Shown here in pieces: positions 39,983 through 50,838 of a stretch of 50,838 bases of DNA. Position numbers and translations under genes: made by a program. Positions within the stretch are counted from its first letter, which is position 1. Every line of letters starts with the position of its first letter. Below the pieces are notes generated by a model. The model saw only the letters and a list, made by a program, of their open reading frames with translations. It was not told the origin of the DNA and did no database searches. The stretch covers positions 3,219,510 through 3,270,347 of the forward strand of contig NZ_LOJP01000001.1 of NCBI RefSeq assembly GCF_001553785.1, in the 5' to 3' direction. This DNA is from Actinoplanes sp. TFC3 (lineage in GTDB: Bacteria > Actinomycetota > Actinomycetes > Mycobacteriales > Micromonosporaceae).

Positions 39983-42624
39983 GGATCAACGGGCAGGACG
40001 CGGAGCAGCCGCCGCGGCCGGGGCAGTGTTTGCGCACCTTCGTGCGAGAACAGGGGTGGTTCGGCGTCAAGAAGGGCTGCGACACCGGCGATTGCGGCGC
40101 TTGCACGGTGCATGTCGACGGCCGGCCGGTGCACAGTTGTCTCTATCCGGCCTTTCGCGCACAGGGCCACGAGGTCACGACCGTCGAGGGCCTTTCCACC
40201 GACAATCCGCATCCGGTTCAGCAGCAGTTCCTCGACGCTCAGGGATTCCAATGCGGCTTCTGCACAGCCGGTCTCATCATGACCGCTGTGGCGCTGGATC
40301 AGGCGCCGTCGACCGAGATGGATCGGTCGTTGAAAGGCAATTTGTGCCGGTGCACCGGGTACCGGGCTGTGGCCGATGCCCTTGCGGGCGTTCGCAATGT
40401 TGCCGAGCCGGGGATCGGCGCGGCGATTGGGTCGGGAACGGGTGCCCCGGCCGGCCCTGAGGTGGTGACGGGGGCGGCGCGGTTCACGTTTGATGTGGAC
40501 GTACCGGAAATGGTGCATCTCAAGGTCGTCCGATCGCCGCACGCGCATGCTCGCATTGTCGGGATCGATGCTCGGGACGCGCTGGCCGTGCCGGGGGTGC
40601 GCCTTGTGCTCACCCATCATGATGCGCCGGAGAAACGGTTTTCCACCGGGCGGCACGAGAATCCGGACGAGGATCCCTATGACACGCGGGTGCTTGACGA
40701 TGTGGTCCGGCATGTGGGTCAGCGGGTGGCCGCCGTCATAGCGGACAGTGAAAGCGCCGCCGAACAGGGATGCCGTCGGCTGCTTGTCTCGTACGAGATG
40801 ATGCCCGCCGTTGTTGATCCGGAGAAAGCGCTGCTGCCCGGCGCGCCGCTCGTGCACGGCGGTGACAGCAATGTTGTCGGTCGCCTGGACGACGAGATTG
40901 GTGATGTGGAACGCGGTTTCGCCGAGGCCGACGTCGTTTATGAGCAGACGTTCCGTACTCCGCGGGTGCAGCATGCCAGTTTGGAAACCCATGGCGCGAT
41001 CGGGTGGTACGACGAGAACGGCCGGTTGACTGTTCGATCCAGCACCCAGACGCCTTTCCTCACCCGCCGCGCCTTAGCCGATCTGTACGATCTCCCGCTC
41101 GACCAGGTTCGCGTCTTGACCGGCCGCGTCGGTGGCGGGTTCGGCGGCAAACAGGAAATGCTCGTCGAAGACCTGGTGGCTTTGGCGGTTCGCGCGACGG
41201 GCCGGCCGGTCAAACATGAGTTCACCCGTGCCGAGCAATTCACCTCGGCAACGACCAGGCACCCTTTCACGGTACGGATAAAAGCCGGCGCCCGCACCGA
41301 CGGCACCTTGACCGCCCTGGACCTGCGCGTGGTGGTCGACACCGGCGCCTACGGCAACCACGGCCCGTCGGTGATGTATCACGGCTGCCACGAGTCGATC
41401 GCGATCTACCGGTGCGCCAACAAGAAGGTCGACGCGTACGCCGTCTACACCAACACCGTGCCCGCCGGCGCCTTCCGCGGCTACGGGCTGGGTCAGGTCA
41501 CCTTCGCCGTCGAGTCGGCGCTGGACGAGCTGGCCCGCAGGCTGAACCTGGATCCGGTGCTGCTGCGCGAACGCAATGTGATCCTGGCGGGCGAGGCGAT
41601 GACCGCGCCCGGCAGCCACGCCGACGACCTGACCATCGCCAGCTACGGCCTCGACCAGTGCCTCGACGCCATCCGGGCCGCCCGCGCCGAGCCGGAGCCC
41701 GCGAGCGCTGAGACGGGCTGGCTGGTCGGCGAGGGCATGGCCATCGCGATGATCGCCGCGGGTCCGCCCGGCGGGCACTACGCCGACGCCTCGGTGTCGT
41801 TGCGGGCCGACCGCCGGTACGAGGTCGCTGTGGGCACCGCCGAGTTCGGCAACGGCAGCACGACCGTGCACGCGCAGATCGCCGCGGATGTGCTGGGCAC
41901 CACCGCCGACCGCATTGTCATCCGCCAGTCCGACACCGATGTGGTCGGTCACGACACCGGCGCGTTCGGCTCCACCGGCGTGGTCGTGGCCGGGCAGGCC
42001 GTGCTCGCCGCCGCTGCGGCCTTGCGGGCCTCGATCCTCGACGTGACCGGCGCGGTCAGCCTGACCCCCGACGCGGCCGAACTCGCCGATGGCACGCTGA
42101 TCCCCCTGCCCGAGCTCGCCGCGCGGATCCCGCCGGGCCGGGGCCACTGGGCCGGTACGCCGCGGTCGGTGGCCTTCAACGCGCAGTGGTTCCGCGTCGC
42201 CGTCGACCCGGGCACCGGGGAGCTGCGGATCCTGCGCAGCGTGCACAGCGCCGACGCGGGCCGGGTGCTGAACCCGTTGCAATGCCGCGGACAGGTGGAG
42301 GGCGGGGTGGCGCAGGCGCTCGGCTCGGCGCTGAGCGAACGCATGGTGCTCGACGCGGTGACCGGGGAGGTGCTGACGACTGGCTTCCGGCAGTACCACA
42401 TCCCCGCGTACGCCGACGTGCCGCGCACCGAGGTCGTCTTCGCCGCCACCACCGATGCGATCGGGCCGCTGGGCGCCAAGTCGATGAGCGAGAGCCCGTA
42501 CAACCCGGTCGCCCCGGCGCTGGCCAACGCGCTGCGCGATGCCACCGGGGTGCGCTTCACCGAGCTGCCGTTCACCCGGGACCGGATCTGGCTCGGCTTG
42601 AGATCAACCACAGGTCATTCATAG
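39979..42624 (+). CDS. Fused 2Fe-2S and molybdopterin-binding subunit of a molybdenum hydroxylase
   Basis: An 881-residue protein joining two usually separate subunits. Residues 1-140 are the iron-sulfur part: CDTGDCGAC for the plant-type cluster and CGFC with CRCTGY for the second cluster. From about 150 on it is the molybdopterin catalytic domain: [18 protein letters not shown], and the catalytic glutamate in [15 protein letters not shown]. Together with the FAD subunit it oxidises an N-heterocycle or aldehyde with water as oxygen source. Xanthine is possible but not proven. Codon usage changes inside the gene near 41,280: T-ending codons are common before and rare after. Confidence 0.92.
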   Translation: MRINGQDAEQPPRPGQCLRTFVREQGWFGVKKGCDTGDCGACTVHVDGRPVHSCLYPAFRAQGHEVTTVEGLSTDNPHPVQQQFLDAQGFQCGFCTAGLIMTAVALDQAPSTEMDRSLKGNLCRCTGYRAVADALAGVRNVAEPGIGAAIGSGTGAPAGPEVVTGAARFTFDVDVPEMVHLKVVRSPHAHARIVGIDARDALAVPGVRLVLTHHDAPEKRFSTGRHENPDEDPYDTRVLDDVVRHVGQRVAAVIADSESAAEQGCRRLLVSYEMMPAVVDPEKALLPGAPLVHGGDSNVVGRLDDEIGDVERGFAEADVVYEQTFRTPRVQHASLETHGAIGWYDENGRLTVRSSTQTPFLTRRALADLYDLPLDQVRVLTGRVGGGFGGKQEMLVEDLVALAVRATGRPVKHEFTRAEQFTSATTRHPFTVRIKAGARTDGTLTALDLRVVVDTGAYGNHGPSVMYHGCHESIAIYRCANKKVDAYAVYTNTVPAGAFRGYGLGQVTFAVESALDELARRLNLDPVLLRERNVILAGEAMTAPGSHADDLTIASYGLDQCLDAIRAARAEPEPASAETGWLVGEGMAIAMIAAGPPGGHYADASVSLRADRRYEVAVGTAEFGNGSTTVHAQIAADVLGTTADRIVIRQSDTDVVGHDTGAFGSTGVVVAGQAVLAAAAALRASILDVTGAVSLTPDAAELADGTLIPLPELAARIPPGRGHWAGTPRSVAFNAQWFRVAVDPGTGELRILRSVHSADAGRVLNPLQCRGQVEGGVAQALGSALSERMVLDAVTGEVLTTGFRQYHIPAYADVPRTEVVFAATTDAIGPLGAKSMSESPYNPVAPALANALRDATGVRFTELPFTRDRIWLGLRSTTGHS

Positions 42625-42670
42625 ACATCGATGCTTAGCTGCCTTCTTCGTCAACCGGAAGGAGCAAGCG

Positions 42671-43483
42671 ATGCCACACCAGCACGACAGAGGGCTCGCG
42701 TTCGACCTGGCCACGATGTCCCGCCGGCGGATGCTGGCCGCGCTCGGCGGGGCCGGGCTGGCCGTCGCCGGCGGCGGCCTGTTACGCACCACCTCAGCCG
42801 AAGCGGCGGCCGCATGCCTGCAGGAGGTGGAGTCCGAGACTGCCGGCCCGTACCCCGCGGACGGTTCCAACGGCCCCGATGTGCGCACCGAGAGCGGAAT
42901 AGTGCGCAGCGACCTCCGGCCCTCGTTCGGCGCCTCGAACACGGTTGCTGCGGGCGTACCGTTGCAATTCTCTTTGATTGTGCAGGATCCTGCTTGTGCG
43001 CCACTGGCGGGAGCCGCCGTTTATGCGTGGCACTGCGATCGGGAGGGCCGCTATTCGCTGTATTCCCCGGGCGTGACGAACGAGAACTATCTTCGCGGCA
43101 TCCAGGTCGGCGACGACACCGGCACCGTCACGTTTACCAGCATCTATCCGGCCTGCTACACCGGGCGCTGGCCGCACATCCATTTCGAGGTGTATTCCTC
43201 CCTCGCCGATGTCACCAGCGGCGCCGGGCCCATTCGCAAGACCTCGCAGATCGCTTTGCCCGAGGATGTTTCCGACACCGTTTACGCCGAAGCCGACGGG
43301 TACGAGCAGAGCGAAACGAACATGTCGAGCGTTTCGCTCGCCACCGACATGGTGTTCCGCGACGACCTGGCCGCCCGCGAGATGGCGGTTGTCACCGGCG
43401 ACGTGAGCAGCGGATATGTCGCCACCTTGACGATCACCGTGGACCCCGCAGGCGAGGAGACCGGCCGGCCACCAAGATTCTGA
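42671..43483 (+). CDS. Tat-exported intradiol ring-cleavage dioxygenase
   Basis: A 270-residue protein. A twin-arginine signal (MSRRRMLAALGGAGLAVAGGG, residues 16-36 in part) sends it outside. The mature part is an intradiol dioxygenase like the protocatechuate 3,4-dioxygenase beta chain: AGPYPADGSN, VYAWHCDREGRYSLYS (tyrosine ligand), then YTGRWPHIHFEV with the second tyrosine and two histidine iron ligands. It cleaves catechol-like rings between the hydroxyls. Substrate unknown. An AAGGAG ribosome site lies seven bases upstream. It follows the hydroxylase gene by 46 bases, so it may belong to the same operon. It is lower in GC than its neighbours. Confidence 0.88.
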   Translation: MPHQHDRGLAFDLATMSRRRMLAALGGAGLAVAGGGLLRTTSAEAAAACLQEVESETAGPYPADGSNGPDVRTESGIVRSDLRPSFGASNTVAAGVPLQFSLIVQDPACAPLAGAAVYAWHCDREGRYSLYSPGVTNENYLRGIQVGDDTGTVTFTSIYPACYTGRWPHIHFEVYSSLADVTSGAGPIRKTSQIALPEDVSDTVYAEADGYEQSETNMSSVSLATDMVFRDDLAAREMAVVTGDVSSGYVATLTITVDPAGEETGRPPRF

Positions 43484-43502
43484 GCCAACGCGAGTTCCTG
43501 AC

Positions 43503-43538
43503 CCGGCGCCTGGCTGAGATTGATCAGCCAGGCGCCGG
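43503..43538. terminator. Strong stem-loop between the dioxygenase gene and metH
   Basis: Perfect 15-bp inverted repeat, CCGGCGCCTGGCTGA and its complement, with a six-base loop. It lies between two convergent genes, 20 bases after the dioxygenase stop and ten bases before the metH stop. It probably terminates both. Confidence 0.85.
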
Positions 43539-43547
43539 TGACGGGTC

Positions 43548-47147
<3,600 letters not shown>

Positions 47148-47153
47148 ACTGCC

Positions 47154-47177
47154 TCCTCCGCGAATCAACTCGGAGGA
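47154..47177 (-). promoter_or_regulatory. Ribosome-site-masking hairpin of metH
   Basis: TCCTCCG at 47171-47177 pairs with CGGAGGA at 47154-47160 on the minus strand, hiding the metH ribosome site. The first strand overlaps the pseudoknot strand of the riboswitch, so ligand binding should free the ribosome site. Confidence 0.65.
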
Positions 47178-47245
47178 CGCCCTTGGGTCGGATGGTGCCA
47201 GGCCGAGCGTGGCGGGTTTCCCCGTCGCAGCGCCCCTCGACCTGG
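47175..47245 (-). promoter_or_regulatory. S-adenosylhomocysteine (SAH) riboswitch
   Basis: On the minus strand CCAGGTCGAG (47236-47245) pairs with CTCGGCCTGG (47198-47207) over ten positions (P1). Between them come the conserved GGGCGCTGCGAC and a GGG/CCC hairpin followed by GCCACGCTCG, matching the SAH riboswitch consensus apart from one base. GGGCGC (47230-47235) pairs with GCGTCC (47175-47180) as the pseudoknot. Known SAH riboswitches turn on ahcY and metH genes. A TACTCT -10 box at 47252-47257 would start the transcript at P1. Confidence 0.85.
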
Positions 47246-47280
47246 CGTAGAAGAGTACCCGAACCCGGTCGTAGCGGGCT

Positions 47281-47308
47281 CGAGGCGGCCACCGGTTGAG
47301 ACGCCTCG
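47281..47308 (-). terminator. Stem-loop after the HIT gene
   Basis: CGAGGCG (47281-47287) and CGCCTCG (47302-47308) form a 7-bp stem with a 14-base loop just past the stop of the HIT gene and before the metH promoter. Confidence 0.55.
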
Positions 47309-47317
47309 ATGACAGGA

Positions 47318-47713
47318 CTAATTCAGGGCGTCGAGGATGCGCTCATGGTGGGCATCGAGCTCTGCGGCGCTCGCGTCCGGGTTGGCGTTGGCGAAATCGA
47401 AGTCGGCCATGTCCGCGGCCGGGAACACGTGCACGTGGGCATGCGGCACCTCGAAGCCGGCCACGATCAGCCCCACCCGCGGCGCATCGAACGCCCGTTT
47501 GAGGGCCCGGCCGATGGTGTGGCTGACGCTGAGCACATGCGCGGCGAGCTCCGGCTCAAGGTCGGTCCACTCGTCGACCTCAGCGCGCGGCACGACCAGC
47601 GTGTGCCCCGGCGTGAGCGGGGCGATGGTCAGAAACGCGGCGACGCGCTCGTCGGAGAACACGATCCGCCCGGGTAGCTCTCCGGTGATGATCTTCGTGA
47701 AGATGGTCGGCAC
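47318..47713 (-). CDS. HIT-family hydrolase
   Basis: A 131-residue protein with the HIT motif HAHVHVFP near residue 92. The opening [27 protein letters not shown] and [13 protein letters not shown] are typical. Family members hydrolyse nucleoside phosphoramidates or dinucleoside polyphosphates, such as adenosine 5'-phosphoramidate. The GTG at 47713 begins the conserved PTIF. No clear -10 is seen. It lies upstream of metH on the same strand, separated by a stem-loop and a separate promoter. Confidence 0.92.
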   Translation of the reverse strand: MPTIFTKIITGELPGRIVFSDERVAAFLTIAPLTPGHTLVVPRAEVDEWTDLEPELAAHVLSVSHTIGRALKRAFDAPRVGLIVAGFEVPHAHVHVFPAADMADFDFANANPDASAAELDAHHERILDALN

Positions 47714-47848
47714 CCCGCTATGACATCACACCGACGGTCCGCTGCTCCCCCACGGCTCAGGACCTCAGCGAGCCATGGCCCTGGTAACCCCACCGACCTC
47801 CGTAGAAAACGGGTGGTCCAGCCGGAACCTGATGCGTCAGGCTGAGTC

Positions 47849-48376
47849 GTGATCACCATTCAGCGCATACGGGTACGGTGGAGCGCATCAGCCCGGGGCG
47901 CCCCCCATGCGAACGCCCGTCGAGGCCTGAGCCAACCGGTGATCCTCCCGTCATCGCTGCCGAGCGATGCCGTGGCCATTCACGACGTGCTCGCCGACGA
48001 GGCGACCGGGTACCTGCGCCAGGAGAGCGTGGCCAGTGGTGATCTGGATTGTGCCCACGACCTTGACCTGGGGTTGACCTGGAAGGGCGATGCGCTGGTC
48101 GCTGACCGGTTACCGGGCAGGGCTGCGTATCCGCGCCAGAGCGGACCTGCTCGCCTCTGCACGTTGCGGCCCGGCGAGATCGCGACGCACCGGGCGAACT
48201 CCCGGTTCACCGTCACCACGTGCGCCTGCAACCCGAGCTGGTACTACGAGGACTGGCTGATCTTCATCGGCCACGGCAAGAGCGCGCCGGACGCGTTCAC
48301 CGCACGCGAACCGGACCACGCCGTTGACCACAGGGTGCACCTGTACGGCGGGGCGAGGCGGAGGATCGTGACGTGA
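47849..48376 (+). CDS. Hypothetical protein, first of a coupled pair
   Basis: An open frame of 175 codons. The part from about residue 31 is protein-like: AVAIHDVLADEATGYLRQE, FTVTTCACNPSWYYEDWLIFIGHG, then AREPDHAVDHRVHLYGG. The first 30 residues are not, so the true start may be the GTG at 47939. No family is recognised and no signal peptide is seen. Its stop overlaps the start of the next gene (GTGA), implying a joint function. Confidence 0.6.
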   Translation: MITIQRIRVRWSASARGAPHANARRGLSQPVILPSSLPSDAVAIHDVLADEATGYLRQESVASGDLDCAHDLDLGLTWKGDALVADRLPGRAAYPRQSGPARLCTLRPGEIATHRANSRFTVTTCACNPSWYYEDWLIFIGHGKSAPDAFTAREPDHAVDHRVHLYGGARRRIVT

Positions 48377-48759
48377 TCTCGTCGCCTCGATGGCTCAGCC
48401 GCTACCGGCAGGGCCAGCGGGAGGTGGTCTGGCCCGAACTGCGCCAGCTCGGCAGCGCCGTCCGCGACTCGGAATGGGCTCCGGAAGCGCAACTGGTCTG
48501 CGATGAGATGGCCCGGCGTGCTCACCTTCCGCCGGCTGCGGCCGCTGACGCGCACGCCGCATGGCTGCAGCAGCGGTTCGGGATGGTGTCCATGACCCTG
48601 GTGTCCTGGGTGCGCATCGTCGGCGACGTGTGGCTCGTGGGCACGCATCCCGAATGGGAACGATCGGCCGCCGCCGACCCGCTTTGCGGGTCGGAGCGCA
48701 CTGGCCCCGGGGCACGGTGGTGGCGGGCCCGGTACGGGCTGGGCGTGGCTTACCGCTGA
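48373..48759 (+). CDS. Hypothetical protein, second of a coupled pair
   Basis: A 128-residue protein from a GTG overlapping the upstream stop. RYRQGQREVVWPELRQLG and EAQLVCDEMARRA are reminiscent of small actinomycete proteins of unknown function that carry an HTH-like or leucine-rich helical part. The second half (WLQQRFGMVSMTLVSWVRIVGDVWLVG) is more hydrophobic. I do not recognise a family. The pair lies between the HIT and htpG genes, on the opposite strand from both. Confidence 0.55.
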   Translation: MISSPRWLSRYRQGQREVVWPELRQLGSAVRDSEWAPEAQLVCDEMARRAHLPPAAAADAHAAWLQQRFGMVSMTLVSWVRIVGDVWLVGTHPEWERSAAADPLCGSERTGPGARWWRARYGLGVAYR

Positions 48760-48813
48760 CGAAGGAAGGCGACAAGGTGGAGCACCCGCCAGGCACCCCA
48801 CCCCGTCGATTCC

Positions 48814-50664
48814 TCAGATCGTGCGGGCCAGCCGGTCGGCCAGCAGCTTTGCGAACCGAGCCGGATCGGCCAGATCCCCGCCCTCAGCGAGCAGTGCCGT
48901 GCCGTACAACAGCTCGGCGGTTTCCGGCAGGGCCGGGTCGTCGGCGCGGCCGGTATGGGCTTCGCGCAGGGCGGTGACCAGGGGGTGGTCCGGGTTGAGT
49001 TCGAGGATGCGCTTGACCGGGGGTACGTCCTGGCCCATCGCCTTGTACATCTTCTCCAGTGTGGGGGTGATGTCGTTGGCGTCGCTGACCAGGCAGGCCG
49101 GCGAGGTGGTCAGGCGGGTGGACAGGCGGACCTCCTTGACCTCCTCGAGGGTTTCGCCGAGCCAGGTGAGCAGCGGGGCGAACTCGCCCGTCTTCTCCTG
49201 CGACGGCTTCTCGTCCTCGTCGAGTTCCACGGTGCCGCGGGCGATGGACTGCAGCTTCTTGCCCTCGTATTCGGGCACGGCTTCGACCCAGATCTCGTCG
49301 ACCGGGTCGGTGAGCAGCAGGACCTCGTACCCCTTGGCCTTGAACGCCTCCATGTGCGGGGAGTTCTCCACCTGCGCCCGGCTCTCCCCGGTCATGAAGT
49401 AGATCTCGTCCTGGCCCTCCTTCATCCGGCTCACGTAGCCGGACAGGGTGGTGGGCTTGTCGTCGGCGGTGGTGGCGAACGACGACACATCCAGGATGGC
49501 CTTCTGGTCCTCGGCCTCGCCGAGCAGGCCCTCCTTGACCGCGCGGCCGAACTCGCGCCAGAAGGTGGCGTACTTCTCCGGTTCCTTGCCCATCAGGTCC
49601 TTGATGGTGGACAGGACCTTCTTGGCCAGCCGGCGCCGGATCATCTGGATGTGCCGGTCCTGCTGCAGGATCTCACGGGAGATGTTGAGCGACAGGTCGG
49701 CCGCGTCCACCACGCCCTTGACGAAGCGCAGGTAGTCCGGGATCAGCTCGCGGCTGTCCTCCATGATGAACACGCGCTTGACGTACAGCTGGATGCCGCG
49801 GCGGCCGTCGCGCTGGAACAGGTCGTGCGGGGCGCGGGCCGGGATGAACAGCAGCGCCTCGTATTCGAAAGTGCCCTCGGCGCGCATCTGGATGATCTCG
49901 AGCGGATCGGTCCAGTCGTGGCTGATGTGACGGTAGAACTCGTGGTATTCCTCGTCGCTGACCTGCGAGCGCGGGCGCGCCCACAGGGCCTTCATCGAGT
50001 TCAGCGTCTCCGGGTCACCCTCGGGCTTGACCAGGCGGATCGGGAACGAGATGAAGTCGGAATACCGCTTGATGATCTCCTTGATCTTCCACTCATCGGT
50101 GTAGTCGTAGAGCGCGTCCTCCTCGTCCTTGGGGCGCAGGTGCACGGTCACCGAGGTGCCGGGCGCGGCGTCCGGGTCCTCCTCGATGGTGTACGTGCCC
50201 TCGCCCGCGGACTCCCAGCGCGTCCCGATCTCCTCGCCGGCCCGGCGGGTCAGCAGCGTGACCCGGTCGGCAACCATGAACGTGGAGTAGAAGCCCACGC
50301 CGAACTGCCCGATCAGCTCGGCGGACTCCTTGTCCTTGCTCTCCTTGAGCTTGTTGAGCAGTTCGGCGGTGCCCGACTTGGCGATCGTGCCGATCAGCGC
50401 CACCACCTCGTCGCGGGCCATGCCGATGCCGTTGTCGCGCACGGTCAGCGTGCGCGCCTCGGCATCCACCTCGATCTCGATGTGCAGGTCCTCGGCGGTC
50501 AGCGCGTCGTCCGTGAGGGCAGCCAGACGCAGCTTGTCCAGGGCATCGGAGGCGTTGGAGACGAGCTCCCGCAGGAAAATGTCCTTGTTGGAGTAGATCG
50601 AGTGGACCATCAGCTGCAGCAACTGGCGGGCTTCGGCCTGGAACTCGAGCGTCTCGGTACTCAT
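48814..50664 (-). CDS. htpG: Chaperone HtpG (Hsp90 family)
   Basis: A 616-residue bacterial Hsp90. The N-terminal ATPase (GHKL fold) has [24 protein letters not shown] and [13 protein letters not shown]. The middle domain has [14 protein letters not shown] and [12 protein letters not shown] segments. The C-terminal dimerisation domain ends the protein. It folds stress-labile clients in the cytoplasm. The ATG has a GGAGGG ribosome site seven bases upstream and a TACGAT box at 50702-50707, so this message has a leader of about 30 bases. No HAIR-like operator or CIRCE element is seen. Confidence 0.96.
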
Positions 50665-50714
50665 GGTGTCCCTCCGTGCGTACGAAATGTTCCCGCAGGA
50701 GATCGTATGACCCG

Positions 50715-50838
50715 CTAGCCGATCACCGTCGGCAGGTCCGAGGGCAGCGGCGGCCAGGGGGCGGGGTCGCTCGCCGCGGGAGGCGCCGGGTCCTGGGTGG
50801 GCGGTTCCTCGGCGGGCTGGGTGACCGGGGCCTGGGTG
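50715..50838 (-). CDS. C-terminal end of a proline-rich protein (partial)
   Basis: The frame is open to the window edge and ends in TAG at 50715. The visible residues are proline and acid rich (TQPAEEPPTQDPAPPAAS, then WPPLPSDLPTVIG), as in a disordered C-terminal tail of a surface or regulatory protein. The rest lies outside the window. Confidence 0.6.
   Translation of the reverse strand, partial: TQAPVTQPAEEPPTQDPAPPAASDPAPWPPLPSDLPTVIG

Noticed and set aside
47148..47320. Cobalamin riboswitch before metH
   Set aside because: The B12-box bases are absent, while the SAH aptamer helices and pseudoknot can be paired completely.
48955..50718. Long plus-strand frame antisense to htpG
   Set aside because: Shadow of htpG. 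Histidine/valine-rich with no family similarity.

Overview
The window is about 50.8 kb of very GC-rich chromosomal DNA from an actinomycete. Long antisense open frames, GTG starts, many four-base start/stop overlaps and many promoters placed for leaderless transcripts all fit this. The gene mix (divergent glgA/glgC, SUKH and DUF2199 proteins, many LLM flavin monooxygenases, Ser/Thr kinase, HtpG, cobalamin-dependent MetH) suggests a soil genus such as Actinoplanes or another Micromonosporaceae; that placement is inference. No rRNA, tRNA, CRISPR array or intact insertion sequence was seen.

Layout. 0.3-11.0 kb is core-like: a MoxR ATPase and VWA protein pair, an ABC-F ATPase, a GHL10-type glycoside hydrolase-like protein, an FAD amine-oxidase-like protein, the divergent glycogen pair glgA/glgC, and a deaminase coupled to glgC. 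11.0-14.6 kb is an untidy stretch of small genes with a frameshifted VOC protein, a truncated VOC protein and a long inverted repeat. 14.6-20.3 kb holds an AraC regulator overlapping a phosphotransferase, a DUF4331 operon led by a small Tat-signal protein, an SRPBCC protein and an M20 peptidase. 20.3-29.3 kb is rich in monooxygenases: an SsuD-type enzyme and a four-gene operon of LLM flavin monooxygenases. Between them lie a LuxR-type regulator coupled to a 45-residue exported peptide, and a methyltransferase divergent from an XRE-cupin regulator.

29.3-33.9 kb has DUF2199, SUKH, VOC, a Ser/Thr kinase and a LysM-like membrane protein. 33.9-38.1 kb is a surface-glycan module of two glycosyltransferases facing two coupled genes. 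38.1-38.7 kb is a decayed two-component system. 39.2-43.5 kb encodes a molybdenum hydroxylase (FAD subunit plus a fused 2Fe-2S/molybdopterin subunit) and a Tat-exported intradiol dioxygenase. 43.5-47.3 kb is metH behind an S-adenosylhomocysteine riboswitch, followed by a HIT protein, two coupled unknown genes, htpG and the tail of a proline-rich protein.

Most interesting are: (1) the regulator/exported-peptide bicistron at 21.8-22.9 kb; (2) a palindrome centred on the start codon of the XRE-cupin regulator, with a close relative upstream of that bicistron; (3) the coupled LLM monooxygenases, which share a 24-bp promoter-proximal motif with the distant ssuD; (4) the SAH riboswitch with a visible ribosome-site-masking hairpin; (5) fourteen genes with a TANNNT box 6 or 7 bases before the start codon; and (6) several newly decayed genes whose single indels can be pointed to.
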